64,000 nucleotides of DNA from GCA-002733465 sp039969155 (lineage in GTDB: Bacteria; Pseudomonadota; Gammaproteobacteria; Enterobacterales; Kangiellaceae): positions 1-64,000 of the forward strand of contig JBDVOJ010000038.1 in assembly GCA_039969155.1 (NCBI GenBank), read 5' to 3'. Under the pieces are notes generated by a model, which worked only from the letters and a program-made list of their open reading frames with translations, was not told the origin of the DNA and did no database searches. Made by a program: the position numbers and the translations under genes. Each line of letters begins with the position of its first letter. The stretch's first letter is position 1. This document shows, piece by piece, positions 44,216 through 52,532 of this stretch.

Positions 44216-45328
44216 CTACTCTCTCACAACTCGAAGCACGCGACCATCATCGGTCAAAAGAATAATCGCCCCCTGATGGTCAATCATCACATCTCTAAGG
44301 CGAGCATCTATTTCCGTTAATAACGACTGTTGAAGCACCACTTTATCTTGCTTTAGTTTCACTCGTCTTAGTTCTTTACTCTTCAATGTGGTACTCAATA
44401 AATCACCGTTCAATTCGGGAAACATCTCACCGTAATAAACCGTCAAAGACGACGGTGCGATAGAGGGTGTCCAATCGACCGTGGGTTGAGTCATGCCCTG
44501 ATATTCCTTAAATGGTGTTATCAACGCCCCCGAATAATCGATCCCATTAGTGACTATCGGCCAGCCATAATTCTTACCTTTTTCAATAACATTAATTTCA
44601 TCACCCCCTTGAGGGCCATGTTCATTGGAAAAAACCTGCTGGCGTTTTTTATCGTATACAATGCCTTGAGGGTTTCGATGGCCAAGCGACCAAATTTCTG
44701 GTTTAACCGCTTTATTATTAATAAATGGATTATCATTGGGAATACCGCCATCATCACTAACTCGAACAATTTTTCCTAGCAGACTATCTTTCTTTTGCGC
44801 GCTTTCTCGGTAGTCAAATCCATCACCGCTGGTTACTAATAAGCTATTGTCTGGCAAAAATGTCATTCGAGCACCGTAGTGAACTGGCGTATCTTTCCAT
44901 GGCGATACCGTAAGGATAACCTGTTGCTCGACGAGTTGCTGTTGTTTTAATTTCGCTCGCATCACTCTAAGCGCATTGTTTTCTCGATCACCAGTCGCAT
45001 AAGAAAAATAGATCCAATGGTTGTTTGGATAATCAGGGTGTAACTGCAAATCCATTAAACCACCTTGGCTACGTGCAAAAACTTGCGGAAGGTTTTTAAT
45101 CGGCTCAGAAATAATTCCCGATTCTACCAATCTCATTGTGCCCACTTTCTCGTTGACTAAAAAACGATCCTTATCAAGCTGAACAATCGCCCAAGGCGAA
45201 TCAAGTCCCGATGCCATTTGAGTGATTTTATAGTTAGAGAAAGTCGCAGAATCAGATTCGCTCGCAAGTAGATTAGGCGTAAATAAAGTTAACCAGAATA
45301 CCAGGTAAAACGCCGTTCGATGACCCAT
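44216..45328 (-). CDS. Exported PQQ-type soluble aldose/glucose dehydrogenase-like protein
   Basis: 370 residues from the ATG at 45328, which has AGGAG seven bases upstream; the longer frame runs into the neighbour. Signal peptide (MGHRTAFYLVFWLTLFTPNLLA), then a six-bladed propeller: LDSPWAIVQLDKDRFLVNEK, GGLMDLQLHPDY, VHYGARMTFLPD (catalytic His), GHRNPQGIVYD, EHGPQGGDEINVIEKGKNYGWP. These are the hallmarks of YliI/Asd-type soluble quinoprotein dehydrogenases. It would oxidise sugars in the periplasm. Confidence 0.92.
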   Translation of the reverse strand: MGHRTAFYLVFWLTLFTPNLLASESDSATFSNYKITQMASGLDSPWAIVQLDKDRFLVNEKVGTMRLVESGIISEPIKNLPQVFARSQGGLMDLQLHPDYPNNHWIYFSYATGDRENNALRVMRAKLKQQQLVEQQVILTVSPWKDTPVHYGARMTFLPDNSLLVTSGDGFDYRESAQKKDSLLGKIVRVSDDGGIPNDNPFINNKAVKPEIWSLGHRNPQGIVYDKKRQQVFSNEHGPQGGDEINVIEKGKNYGWPIVTNGIDYSGALITPFKEYQGMTQPTVDWTPSIAPSSLTVYYGEMFPELNGDLLSTTLKSKELRRVKLKQDKVVLQQSLLTEIDARLRDVMIDHQGAIILLTDDGRVLRVVRE

Positions 45329-45336
45329 AAATACTC

Positions 45337-45792
45337 CTAATGATTGTCGCTCAAAGCGCGTTTTCTGAATTGATAGAATAACCAACCTCCAATAACACCC
45401 GCCATAATTTGCACCGCTAGTCCGGCATTTGAGCGAGCACCAGCGATCAGAGTTATTTCTAAAATGGGGTACATTGCCGCATGAATAGTTAACAAACTCA
45501 AGCCGCCTGCGATCGGATACCAACCGAGGGAATCAGAATTAAACTTAGTTTTCACCCAATTGCTAATGGAAAAACCGAGCAGTAATCCAATCGCAATAAC
45601 CGGGGCATAGCTCAGTAAAAATCCAAGTAAATCTTGCAAACTTGCGCTAATTCGAGTGGTGAGATTAATCTCAGCACCGACCCTAGCGAGTTCCATTAGC
45701 ACGAATTGAGTATGACTGATACTGGCAATTAAAAAGGTGACTAACACCGCCAGCATGAAATCCCTCACTAACAAGATACGATGATTCTTCAA
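45337..45792 (-). CDS. Four-helix membrane protein, unknown function
   Basis: 151 residues with four membrane segments (about 13-30, 55-75, 90-115 and 120-140). TTG start with AAGGAAA upstream. It starts MKNHRILLVRDFMLAVLVTF and has a loop VGAEINLTTRIS. I do not recognise a family. It lies 8 bp upstream of the sugar dehydrogenase gene and is likely co-transcribed, so it might host an electron acceptor. Confidence 0.75.
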   Translation of the reverse strand: MKNHRILLVRDFMLAVLVTFLIASISHTQFVLMELARVGAEINLTTRISASLQDLLGFLLSYAPVIAIGLLLGFSISNWVKTKFNSDSLGWYPIAGGLSLLTIHAAMYPILEITLIAGARSNAGLAVQIMAGVIGGWLFYQFRKRALSDNH

Positions 45793-45852
45793 TGAATTTT
45801 CCTTGCGTTAGTGCCCTGTGGACTTTGTTTCTGCAATACCGAATATCTATGA

Positions 45853-46227
45853 CTAGTGCTGCATACAGAAAAAATTAAGCTTATTGCCGTCTAAGTCTCG
45901 AAAATAAGCGGCATAAAATCCGTTTTCACCACGATTGCCCGGCTTGCCTTCGTCAGTTGCCCCCAGTTCGATTGCCTTGCCATAGAGCGCTTTTACTTGA
46001 TCAGGGTTTTGTAGTGCAAAAGCAATCATGACACCATTACCAACAGTTGCAGGCTTTCCATCAAAGGGTTTTGATATACTAAATGCGGGTTTATCCGGAC
46101 TAACCGCCCAAGCAATAAATGAATCCTCTTGCATAAATCGACCGGCGCCGATTTCTGCAAAAAGTGCGTCATAGAACGTAGCCGCAGCTGCAATATCATT
46201 CGTTCCGACAGTGACATATCCGATCAT
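45853..46227 (-). CDS. VOC family protein (glyoxalase/bleomycin-resistance fold)
   Basis: 124 residues from the ATG at 46227; the longer frame is unlikely. MIGYVTVGTNDIAAAATFYDALFAEIGAG is the typical first beta-alpha-beta unit, and the last strand is YAAYFRDLDGNKLNFFCM with the metal-type Glu replaced by Asn. Possible catalytic loss, or use in binding only. Similar paralogues are common in proteobacteria with unknown substrates. Confidence 0.87.
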   Translation of the reverse strand: MIGYVTVGTNDIAAAATFYDALFAEIGAGRFMQEDSFIAWAVSPDKPAFSISKPFDGKPATVGNGVMIAFALQNPDQVKALYGKAIELGATDEGKPGNRGENGFYAAYFRDLDGNKLNFFCMQH

Positions 46228-46329
46228 AACGAGCACCTCATTTGGTTTAACTAATTTTTTATGGCTGTAATGCTTACAAGCAAACAATAAACTACCGTGA
46301 TGAGGCTCACTGATCAAGTGTTGAAAAGA

Positions 46330-46686
46330 CTATTCGGCGAGTTTCGACTGAAAACTCATATTCAAACCTGCTGGCGTTTTGAGATAATAAATTCGTTCAC
46401 CATGAGCATCGACCGGTCCGTGTGGCTCTAAACCGTTACTTTTCGCATTTTTTGCAAAGGCATCGGCATCAGCAACGACCAACTGCAACATCACGCCTTT
46501 TGGCATTTGATCGGCTGATTGCCAACATTCTAACCAAGAGGATTTATCTTGAGTTGAAAAAACACCACCGACAAATCCTTCATGAGATTCTAAGTCATTC
46601 TTGAGACCTAATTGATTCGAGAAAAAATCTAACTCTTTCTCGGCATCATCAGTGACGGTACAAAACCGAATTCCTAATATTTCCAT
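46330..46686 (-). CDS. VOC family protein
   Basis: 118 residues with the VOC repeats: MEILGIRFCTVTDDAEKELDFFSNQLGLKN and RIYYLKTPAGLNMSFQSK. The metal-type Glu is replaced by Asn in NMSF. It lies 103 bp upstream of the other VOC gene on the same strand; the two may have arisen by duplication. Substrate unknown. Confidence 0.85.
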   Translation of the reverse strand: MEILGIRFCTVTDDAEKELDFFSNQLGLKNDLESHEGFVGGVFSTQDKSSWLECWQSADQMPKGVMLQLVVADADAFAKNAKSNGLEPHGPVDAHGERIYYLKTPAGLNMSFQSKLAE

Positions 46687-46733
46687 ATTAACTCCTGTTG
46701 AAGTTTAGATTACCAAATTTTTAAATAACAGTA

Positions 46734-47261
46734 CTAAGCAGCAGCTCGAGCTTCTCGCTGAAACAAACCTGAGATAATTGATACCACTAACCCAATAACA
46801 AAGACCGTTAGAAACATCACAAAGAAGTTAAACGTGGTGTTCATAAACAGGGCCTTTTCTTGCTCAAGCTTAGCGATTTGCGCATCAATTTCAGCTTGTG
46901 GTGCTCCACTATTTTGAATGTTGGCTAGGTAGTATTGATAGTATTCTTGCATAAATTCTGGATGAATATAGGTCACATAAATCACGTTATAGACACCGAA
47001 CATAAACCCAGCGATAAAGCTAATGCCCGCCCCAATACCGACGATCTTAGCAAAGCCGACAGCTTCATTAGGATGACGTTTTTGGTACTCTCTGACTGCT
47101 AAAAAGATCATCATTAAGGACAAAATCATGGTGGAATAACCAATGATCTCGCCAGTCTTGAAGGTATCAGGACCGTAACCGATAATTAGTCCGGTTATCA
47201 CCGGAATGAGCACTATGATAGTTCCAGCGATAAGGCCATATTTTAAAATATTTGATTTCAC
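46734..47261 (-). CDS. DUF4199 family membrane protein
   Basis: 175 residues with four helices, GTG start with GGA upstream. The pattern GEIIGYSTMILSLMMIFLAVREYQKRHPNEAVGF is characteristic of DUF4199. A polar, helical insert (QNSGAPQAEIDAQIAKLEQEKA) separates helices 3 and 4. Function unknown. A LuxR-type regulator gene lies upstream on the same strand. Confidence 0.87.
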   Translation of the reverse strand: MKSNILKYGLIAGTIIVLIPVITGLIIGYGPDTFKTGEIIGYSTMILSLMMIFLAVREYQKRHPNEAVGFAKIVGIGAGISFIAGFMFGVYNVIYVTYIHPEFMQEYYQYYLANIQNSGAPQAEIDAQIAKLEQEKALFMNTTFNFFVMFLTVFVIGLVVSIISGLFQREARAAA

Positions 47262-47359
47262 GTTGAGCTTTCCTTGTTTATTTTTATATCGATAAGTTAA
47301 GCACTCAATCTATCTGTATGACTTGATTTTTGCCATCACCCAAATGGGTGACTAGATGA

Positions 47360-47893
47360 TTATCTTATTATATTCAACAACTTAGCTTCTGACAAAGCTT
47401 GAGTTCGATTGCTCACTCCGAGTTTATTAAACAGCTTACTTAAATGAGTTTTCACAGTATTTGGTGAGATTTCTAGGGCTTTAGCAATTTCTTTGTTGGT
47501 ATAACCATGACAGAGCAGTTGCAATACTTGTTGTTCTCGCTCGCTATATTCCGCTAACAATTGCTGATTGATTATCGGCGGAATAGATTCAAAGCTTGAT
47601 GGCTGAGGTGAAGCCTTTTCTGATACTTCGTCGGCTCTCAATTGCTCCTTTGACGACGCCCACTTTGTCCAGAAGCGAGCACCCAAGATGCCCGCCAATA
47701 AAAACAAAGCCGCCACCACAGCAAGGTAGCTTTCCAAATTTAGTTTATAGCTAAAAAATTGAAATTCCAAAAATTTCAATAGGCTCAATGCTACAAATAA
47801 AATTAGGGCATATTTAGCAACTATTCTGGGCATAAAAGTCTGAATTTTAAATTGATGTGAACAATCATACTGCCATGTAGACCATTTTGCCAT
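47360..47893 (-). CDS. Membrane-anchored LuxR-type HTH regulator
   Basis: 177 residues. Two membrane helices (about 25-70) precede a LuxR HTH (about 112-172): LSEREQQVLQLLCHGYTNKEIAKALEISPNTVKTHLSKLF. No receiver or autoinducer domain is seen. It probably senses the membrane and controls the DUF4199 gene, 98 bp downstream. Confidence 0.88.
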   Translation of the reverse strand: MAKWSTWQYDCSHQFKIQTFMPRIVAKYALILFVALSLLKFLEFQFFSYKLNLESYLAVVAALFLLAGILGARFWTKWASSKEQLRADEVSEKASPQPSSFESIPPIINQQLLAEYSEREQQVLQLLCHGYTNKEIAKALEISPNTVKTHLSKLFNKLGVSNRTQALSEAKLLNIIR

Positions 47894-48043
47894 TCTACTT
47901 AGCTCACTAATTCATCGAAAATTAGCCTCTGTATTAACGACACAGGATTACCATCGATTGTATAGAATGCGCGCAATTTGGCGTTATCTAGACGTCAATT
48001 GACTATAATTAGGCCAACGTCACCTTAATAAGGTCTCCTAGCT

Positions 48044-49216
48044 ATGATTATCTCTTTAAGACACAGCTTCCCGTTTTTGGCCTCTGTTTGCGCCCTACTA
48101 CTTTCAGCTTTGGTGATGTGCGGCTGTGGTGGTGGTTCTAACGACGATGATGATGAAATCATCATCGAACCAATTCTAGAGCCTACTCGAAACTTTAAAA
48201 TGGGTTTTACCCCTTGGCTATATGAAGCTTCATTTGATGCAATGGATGTCACCTACAACCGCCTTTCAACTCATGGCGATATCATTAAGCAACAAATCCA
48301 GGGCGGTATTCCTTGGCAAGAATCATTAGATCAAACAGATTATCATTTAAATGTTGAAGCAGAAATCACTAATCGAATAAATAGAACGCCTGCGGGCTCC
48401 AGCGTTTTCTTAGCTATCGACTCGCTAAACACTTCACGCGATGCTCTTAGTCCCAACTGGGGAGAAACTGACAATCAAGATCGCACTGGCGAATGGGCGA
48501 CTCGGAGCTGGAATTCTCCTGAAGTCATTCAGGCTTATCTAAACTTTTCCATTGATATGATTAACCGGTTTGATCCAGAGTATTTTGAATACGGAACAGA
48601 AGCCAGTGAGTTAATCCTCAATAACCCGGCTGGATATTTGGAATTTGTGATATTTGCAGAGGCAATCTATACATCCCTATCGACTCTTTACCCTGATTTA
48701 AAATTAGTCACTTCAGTCGCTTTGAAATCGCCTGGTAGTTCCCAAATGCAGTTAATTGAAGCGAGCTATGGCGAAGTGATGGAGTTCACTGATGTATTAG
48801 GAATTAGTGTTTATCCTTATGCATTTTTTAGTCATGATGATAAGGGTGATCCAGCGAATCTTCCGATTGATTGGTTAAGCCAAGCTGAGGCGATAGCGGG
48901 AAGCAAACCAATGGCCATATCCGAAACCGGTTGGATTGCTGAAGATCTAGAAATCGCTGAGTTTCAACTCTCAGCAATGAGTGATGCAACAAAACAAAAT
49001 GCGTTCTTAGAGAACCTACTAGATCGCTCTCAGACCATGAACATGGAATTCGTCATTTGGTGGACTGTCACCGACTTTGATACCTTGTGGGAGAATGAAC
49101 TTGCTCAAGATCCGATAGCCAAAATTTGGAAAGATATTGGGCTTTATGATCAGAACCAATCGCCGAGGATGGCTTTGCAGACTTGGGATGAGTGGTTAGG
49201 GTATGAGGTGGAGTAA
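48044..49216 (+). CDS. Lipoprotein with TIM-barrel glycosidase-like domain
   Basis: 390 residues. Signal and lipobox near LVMCGCGG (Cys about 26-28), then a Gly/Ser/Asp linker (GGGSNDDDDE) and a barrel from about 50. YFEYGTEASEL and the C-terminal MAISETGW resemble the acid and nucleophile strands of clan GH-A enzymes, such as GH53-like galactanases. WWTVTDFD near the end fits an aromatic subsite. The acid strand has a weak match, so activity is a guess. It faces the lipoprotein/LruC pair. Confidence 0.7.
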   Translation: MIISLRHSFPFLASVCALLLSALVMCGCGGGSNDDDDEIIIEPILEPTRNFKMGFTPWLYEASFDAMDVTYNRLSTHGDIIKQQIQGGIPWQESLDQTDYHLNVEAEITNRINRTPAGSSVFLAIDSLNTSRDALSPNWGETDNQDRTGEWATRSWNSPEVIQAYLNFSIDMINRFDPEYFEYGTEASELILNNPAGYLEFVIFAEAIYTSLSTLYPDLKLVTSVALKSPGSSQMQLIEASYGEVMEFTDVLGISVYPYAFFSHDDKGDPANLPIDWLSQAEAIAGSKPMAISETGWIAEDLEIAEFQLSAMSDATKQNAFLENLLDRSQTMNMEFVIWWTVTDFDTLWENELAQDPIAKIWKDIGLYDQNQSPRMALQTWDEWLGYEVE

Positions 49217-49695
49217 TTTTTATTTTTAAGGTTACGTTTTTATTCCAGAGGGGACATGCTTTATTGTTCTTTTTAAAGAACTAAATTCAAGTTCAAGAGC
49301 GTTTCGCAGCGCTGAAGCTTGCCTGCGAGTTTCTTTTGTAAGAAGACAAAAGAAACCAAAAGCTTCTTTCGCTGAAGATAACTAACCTATTACTTGTGGA
49401 TAGTTATTTCAAGCCTGCACCGTCGTTACTAGCTGAACGAGAATCAGCGGAAGAAAAGAGCTCGCTGGCGCTCATTTGCTTTTCTTGTCTACCCGCTGTC
49501 TCATGAGTTTCACCAGTCCGTTATAGCCGCAAGGCTGGTAAACCTTCGATAATGATATTAGCGTCACCGATTACGTGTCAAGAACGAATGTTCGAAGTAA
49601 GGAGCATTGGGATGGGCTTCACAGACGAACACTTCGAGTGGCAACTGAGTCATATCTCTATCGATTTCCAAGGCAACAATATCTAATATTCAATT
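49217..49695. repeat. Gene-free region, probably a dispersed repeat
   Basis: 479 bp. A perfect 11-bp hairpin (GTTTCTTTTGT-AAGAAG-ACAAAAGAAAC, 49329-49356) sits in it. The following bases on the + strand would translate as QKKPKASFAEDN before a stop, a phrase I associate with repeated intergenic sequence in gammaproteobacteria. Short open frames in it look like shadows. No promoter or RNA recognised. Confidence 0.4.
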
Positions 49696-50163
49696 CTAAA
49701 ATGCCCAAACTATGGAATTGTTTTCAACTAAAGCTTCATGCTCAACTAGTTCAATTTGTTCTCCAAGAGACCATATTTGAATTAACACTCGTTCAGTATT
49801 AGCACTGAGCATTAACTGCTGCTTGACTTTACCAGGGCTAAAGTTTGCAATTAACAATCTCGAATCAAAATCCGGAACCCAATCATTGTTTTGGTTTCTC
49901 ACATACTCTGAATAAACCGAAATAAATGATCGTCCATCTAACGCTGATCGAGACTCCACATTTAATTCGACCGGAGTCATTGTCAGGTATTCAAAATCAT
50001 CAGGAGCGACTAGGTTTTTAGTTTGTGGCGGTTTGATCTCCGCTGGAACTGATGCACTGATCTCTTGCGGCTCTGATTCAGGATCGCCGCCCCCCCCACA
50101 TCCAGTAAATAGAGAAAGCAAGGTCACTTGAAGCAGTGTTATCTTTAAATTTAACTTTATCAT
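49696..50163 (-). CDS. Putative lipoprotein partner of the LruC protein
   Basis: 155 residues with lipobox (LSLFTGCGGGG, Cys about 22) and a Pro/Glu-rich linker, then a beta-rich domain (LNVESRSALDGRSFISVYSEYV). It starts 11 bp after the LruC gene's stop, so shares its transcript. I recognise no family. Placement suggests it anchors or assembles the LruC protein at the outer membrane. Confidence 0.75.
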   Translation of the reverse strand: MIKLNLKITLLQVTLLSLFTGCGGGGDPESEPQEISASVPAEIKPPQTKNLVAPDDFEYLTMTPVELNVESRSALDGRSFISVYSEYVRNQNNDWVPDFDSRLLIANFSPGKVKQQLMLSANTERVLIQIWSLGEQIELVEHEALVENNSIVWAF

Positions 50164-50174
50164 CGTCTTCTCCG

Positions 50175-52274
50175 CTAATAGACTTTCTGACTAATTGCAT
50201 TTTCTGGAAGATACCAACTTTGATTGTCTACTCCCCCTGATTCAACCCATGCTCTAAAATCTGGATAGGCTTCTAATATATCGACTCGTTCAAGCGGATA
50301 AGACCACTCTTCAGCCACTTCAATGGCCCAGGGCAAGTTTCCGCTTGTTTTATAAAAGCGTTGGTTGGCTATGTCACTGGTATCTTCTAACATTCCAAGC
50401 AGAGTCAAATCTGCCAGATCAGTAGGAGGCATGTCCGCTAGGTGAATTTCCAATGAACGGCCTGGGGATTCGGTAAAAACTTCTCCTCGTCCCCAGTAAG
50501 GTGTTGCAAACACAAATGGATTGTATGGCGCTTTTGGCATGTCAATTAAATCGACAGGACTGATGAAGTTTGCACTAACTTCAAAACTGAATTCAATCTC
50601 TTCGCTGCATTCAGTTTCCGTACGATAAAATCGGCACTCCGTTTGTACGTTCTGTCTCAGATCATCAGATATTTTTAACACCGCCTCGGACTGTTCTTCT
50701 TCGAGCGGGTTAAAGCTCTGAATTTCATTATTAAACAAAATTCTTAACCGGTTCTGATCGATATTATTTCGCGCAATCGACTGCAAATGTACAGCAAAGC
50801 CATTGTGATACACAGCACCTAAAGCTTGTAAGCGACCGTAAAGGTCAACTCTGACAACTTGCTCGTCTCTGACTAACTCTACTACTCGGTAATTCATTAC
50901 AACATCGTTGAGGTCATAGTCTCCAATGCTTGGCCAGATATCCTCGTAAGCCAAAGTGACCCAACCGGTTTCAGATGGATAATACCGGTAACTGACGTTC
51001 GGTTGAGAAATGGTCACTGGATAATCTTCTACCTCTCCATCCGGCGCACCACCAAGAGCCGTCAACTCTTGAGCCGAAGAATATCTAAATCTAGCCCATG
51101 AATTTCCAGCTACCGCTGAAATGGGAGCTCGATAACTTAAGATGTGAGTTCCGCTGGTAAGCTCGACAGATGTAATAATATTTTCTAATTCGTCATTAAA
51201 ATCGCCGTCGACATTCCAGTCAATCCATCCGTGAAGAAAGCCTTCTCCTTCCACCGTCACTTGAATTAGGCCGTCGAGACCGATTTCAATTGGAGTTACA
51301 AATCCAATTCCGTCTTCGTCATCTTGGTTGGAATTATCATCGTTAACTGCAAATGGTAACCCGTCAGATTCGCCGTCTGGTAGCGCTGTTCCCAGATACA
51401 TATCAAGAGTGATTTCATGTCTCGGCCCATTATCGGAAAACAAAGTTCCATAAGTTGTTGGAGCATCCCCCCAGTCTGTATTCTCCACTGAAATGGGTGC
51501 AAAGGCACAACGAGCACCATCATTTTGACTTGAGAAAGGTCCCTGTGCGAAGAGCTCGGCAGTCACATTGGGCTGTTCTGGATCGCTAAGATCGATTCTA
51601 AAGATATTTCCATCACTGTTTCTACTGACGTAATAGAACCCATTAACGTCAAAATAACCCGCACCAAAAGTTCCGGTTTCTCCAGTATCCCCGACTTCAA
51701 CACTCTCACCTGTCACCAAAGAGATTTGATGCAGAATTCCCGTTCGATTGTCAACCGCATATAGCTCTCCATTACCAGGGTGAATAGCAAAATCTGTTAA
51801 TTGCAAGGTAGTGTCGGCACTATCAACCCTTTGCGCCGTTAAGTAGTTTTCCCTTTGAGGATCGAGATTAATTCGATAAAAACCTACATTTTTGCGATAA
51901 ATATAATAGTAATTATCCGCAACATCTCCTACATAAAATGTTGTATTCGATGGAAGTCCCGTCACATTTAGTTCTGTTACCTGAAAATCCTTCCCTATTC
52001 TTACAACCGAGAAAGATGTCGTATTAAATCCATAAATATATCGGTCAACAAAGTTAAATCCTACACCATTAATGTTCCCATCAACTCCAACATAATTCTC
52101 TAAAACAGAGTAGCTGCCAGTTAAAAGGTTAAGGCCATAAATCTGTACATTATTACCTTGAAACAAAAACGCCTTACTCGGGCAATCTTCAAACGGCTCT
52201 TCTGCTAAACATTCGGAAATAAAAACTACTAACAACAAACTAAATAATCGCTTTTTAATACCTGTTAACATCAT
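50175..52274 (-). CDS. Exported LruC-domain protein with GEVED domain
   Basis: 699 residues. Signal peptide (about 1-25); beta-propeller-like segment (about 40-265, repeated YYVG, NGELYAVD, GFYYVSRNSDG); GEVED domain (about 275-420, DWGDAPTTYG, HGWIDWNVDGDFND, DGEVEDYPVTIS); then LruC domain (about 425-690, WPSIGDYDLNDVVMNYR, a calcium-like DxDxxD turn, FAVHLQSI). LruC was described from Leptospira lipoproteins and is found widely in secreted proteins. No PEP-CTERM tag. Preceded by a sigma-54 promoter; I infer a surface or matrix protein regulated with the polysaccharide. Confidence 0.88.
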   Translation of the reverse strand: MMLTGIKKRLFSLLLVVFISECLAEEPFEDCPSKAFLFQGNNVQIYGLNLLTGSYSVLENYVGVDGNINGVGFNFVDRYIYGFNTTSFSVVRIGKDFQVTELNVTGLPSNTTFYVGDVADNYYYIYRKNVGFYRINLDPQRENYLTAQRVDSADTTLQLTDFAIHPGNGELYAVDNRTGILHQISLVTGESVEVGDTGETGTFGAGYFDVNGFYYVSRNSDGNIFRIDLSDPEQPNVTAELFAQGPFSSQNDGARCAFAPISVENTDWGDAPTTYGTLFSDNGPRHEITLDMYLGTALPDGESDGLPFAVNDDNSNQDDEDGIGFVTPIEIGLDGLIQVTVEGEGFLHGWIDWNVDGDFNDELENIITSVELTSGTHILSYRAPISAVAGNSWARFRYSSAQELTALGGAPDGEVEDYPVTISQPNVSYRYYPSETGWVTLAYEDIWPSIGDYDLNDVVMNYRVVELVRDEQVVRVDLYGRLQALGAVYHNGFAVHLQSIARNNIDQNRLRILFNNEIQSFNPLEEEQSEAVLKISDDLRQNVQTECRFYRTETECSEEIEFSFEVSANFISPVDLIDMPKAPYNPFVFATPYWGRGEVFTESPGRSLEIHLADMPPTDLADLTLLGMLEDTSDIANQRFYKTSGNLPWAIEVAEEWSYPLERVDILEAYPDFRAWVESGGVDNQSWYLPENAISQKVY

Positions 52275-52395
52275 TTATAGAGCTCCTTTTGACGCGGAAA
52301 TTATTACCGGTTCTGAGTAATTAGTTACGAATAGAAGTTAGCAATCAACAAATATTCTAAAACGGTTGGGACTTTGTTTACATCAATTACTCTAA

Positions 52396-52412
52396 TGCAA
52401 GTTGCCTGCCAG
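52396..52412 (-). promoter_or_regulatory. Sigma-54 promoter of the LruC unit
   Basis: On the minus strand CTGGCAGGCAACTTGCA: GG, ten bases, GC, with full TTGCA -12 box and TGGCA of the -24 box. Predicted transcript start near 52385, about 110 bp before the ATG. The same pattern is at 60072-60088 and 61641-61657. Confidence 0.8.
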
Positions 52413-52483
52413 AATAATTTACCGTAATCGTGAATAATTGAGTGTCTTTACCCAAAACGTATCGGGTTAGTGCGCCATGATTT

Positions 52484-52497
52484 GCATTTTGCAATGC
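52484..52497. promoter_or_regulatory. Putative activator site (GCAT-N6-ATGC element)
   Basis: GCATTTTGCAATGC, centred about 105 bp upstream of the predicted sigma-54 start. It differs by one base from GCATATTGCAATGC at 61721-61734. Confidence 0.55.
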
Positions 52498-52532
52498 GTA
52501 CTGAACAATCGTCGCAACTTGCGTCGACAAAT

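Noticed and set aside
49575..49802. 75-residue + strand frame near the lipoprotein gene
   Set aside because: Overlaps the 3' end of the lipoprotein gene on the other strand, and the composition is not protein-like.
50175..52274. PEP-CTERM/exosortase tag on the LruC protein, suggested by the sigma-54 polysaccharide context
   Set aside because: The C-terminus is polar (NQSWYLPENAISQKVY) with no hydrophobic helix or PEP motif, and no exosortase gene is in the window.
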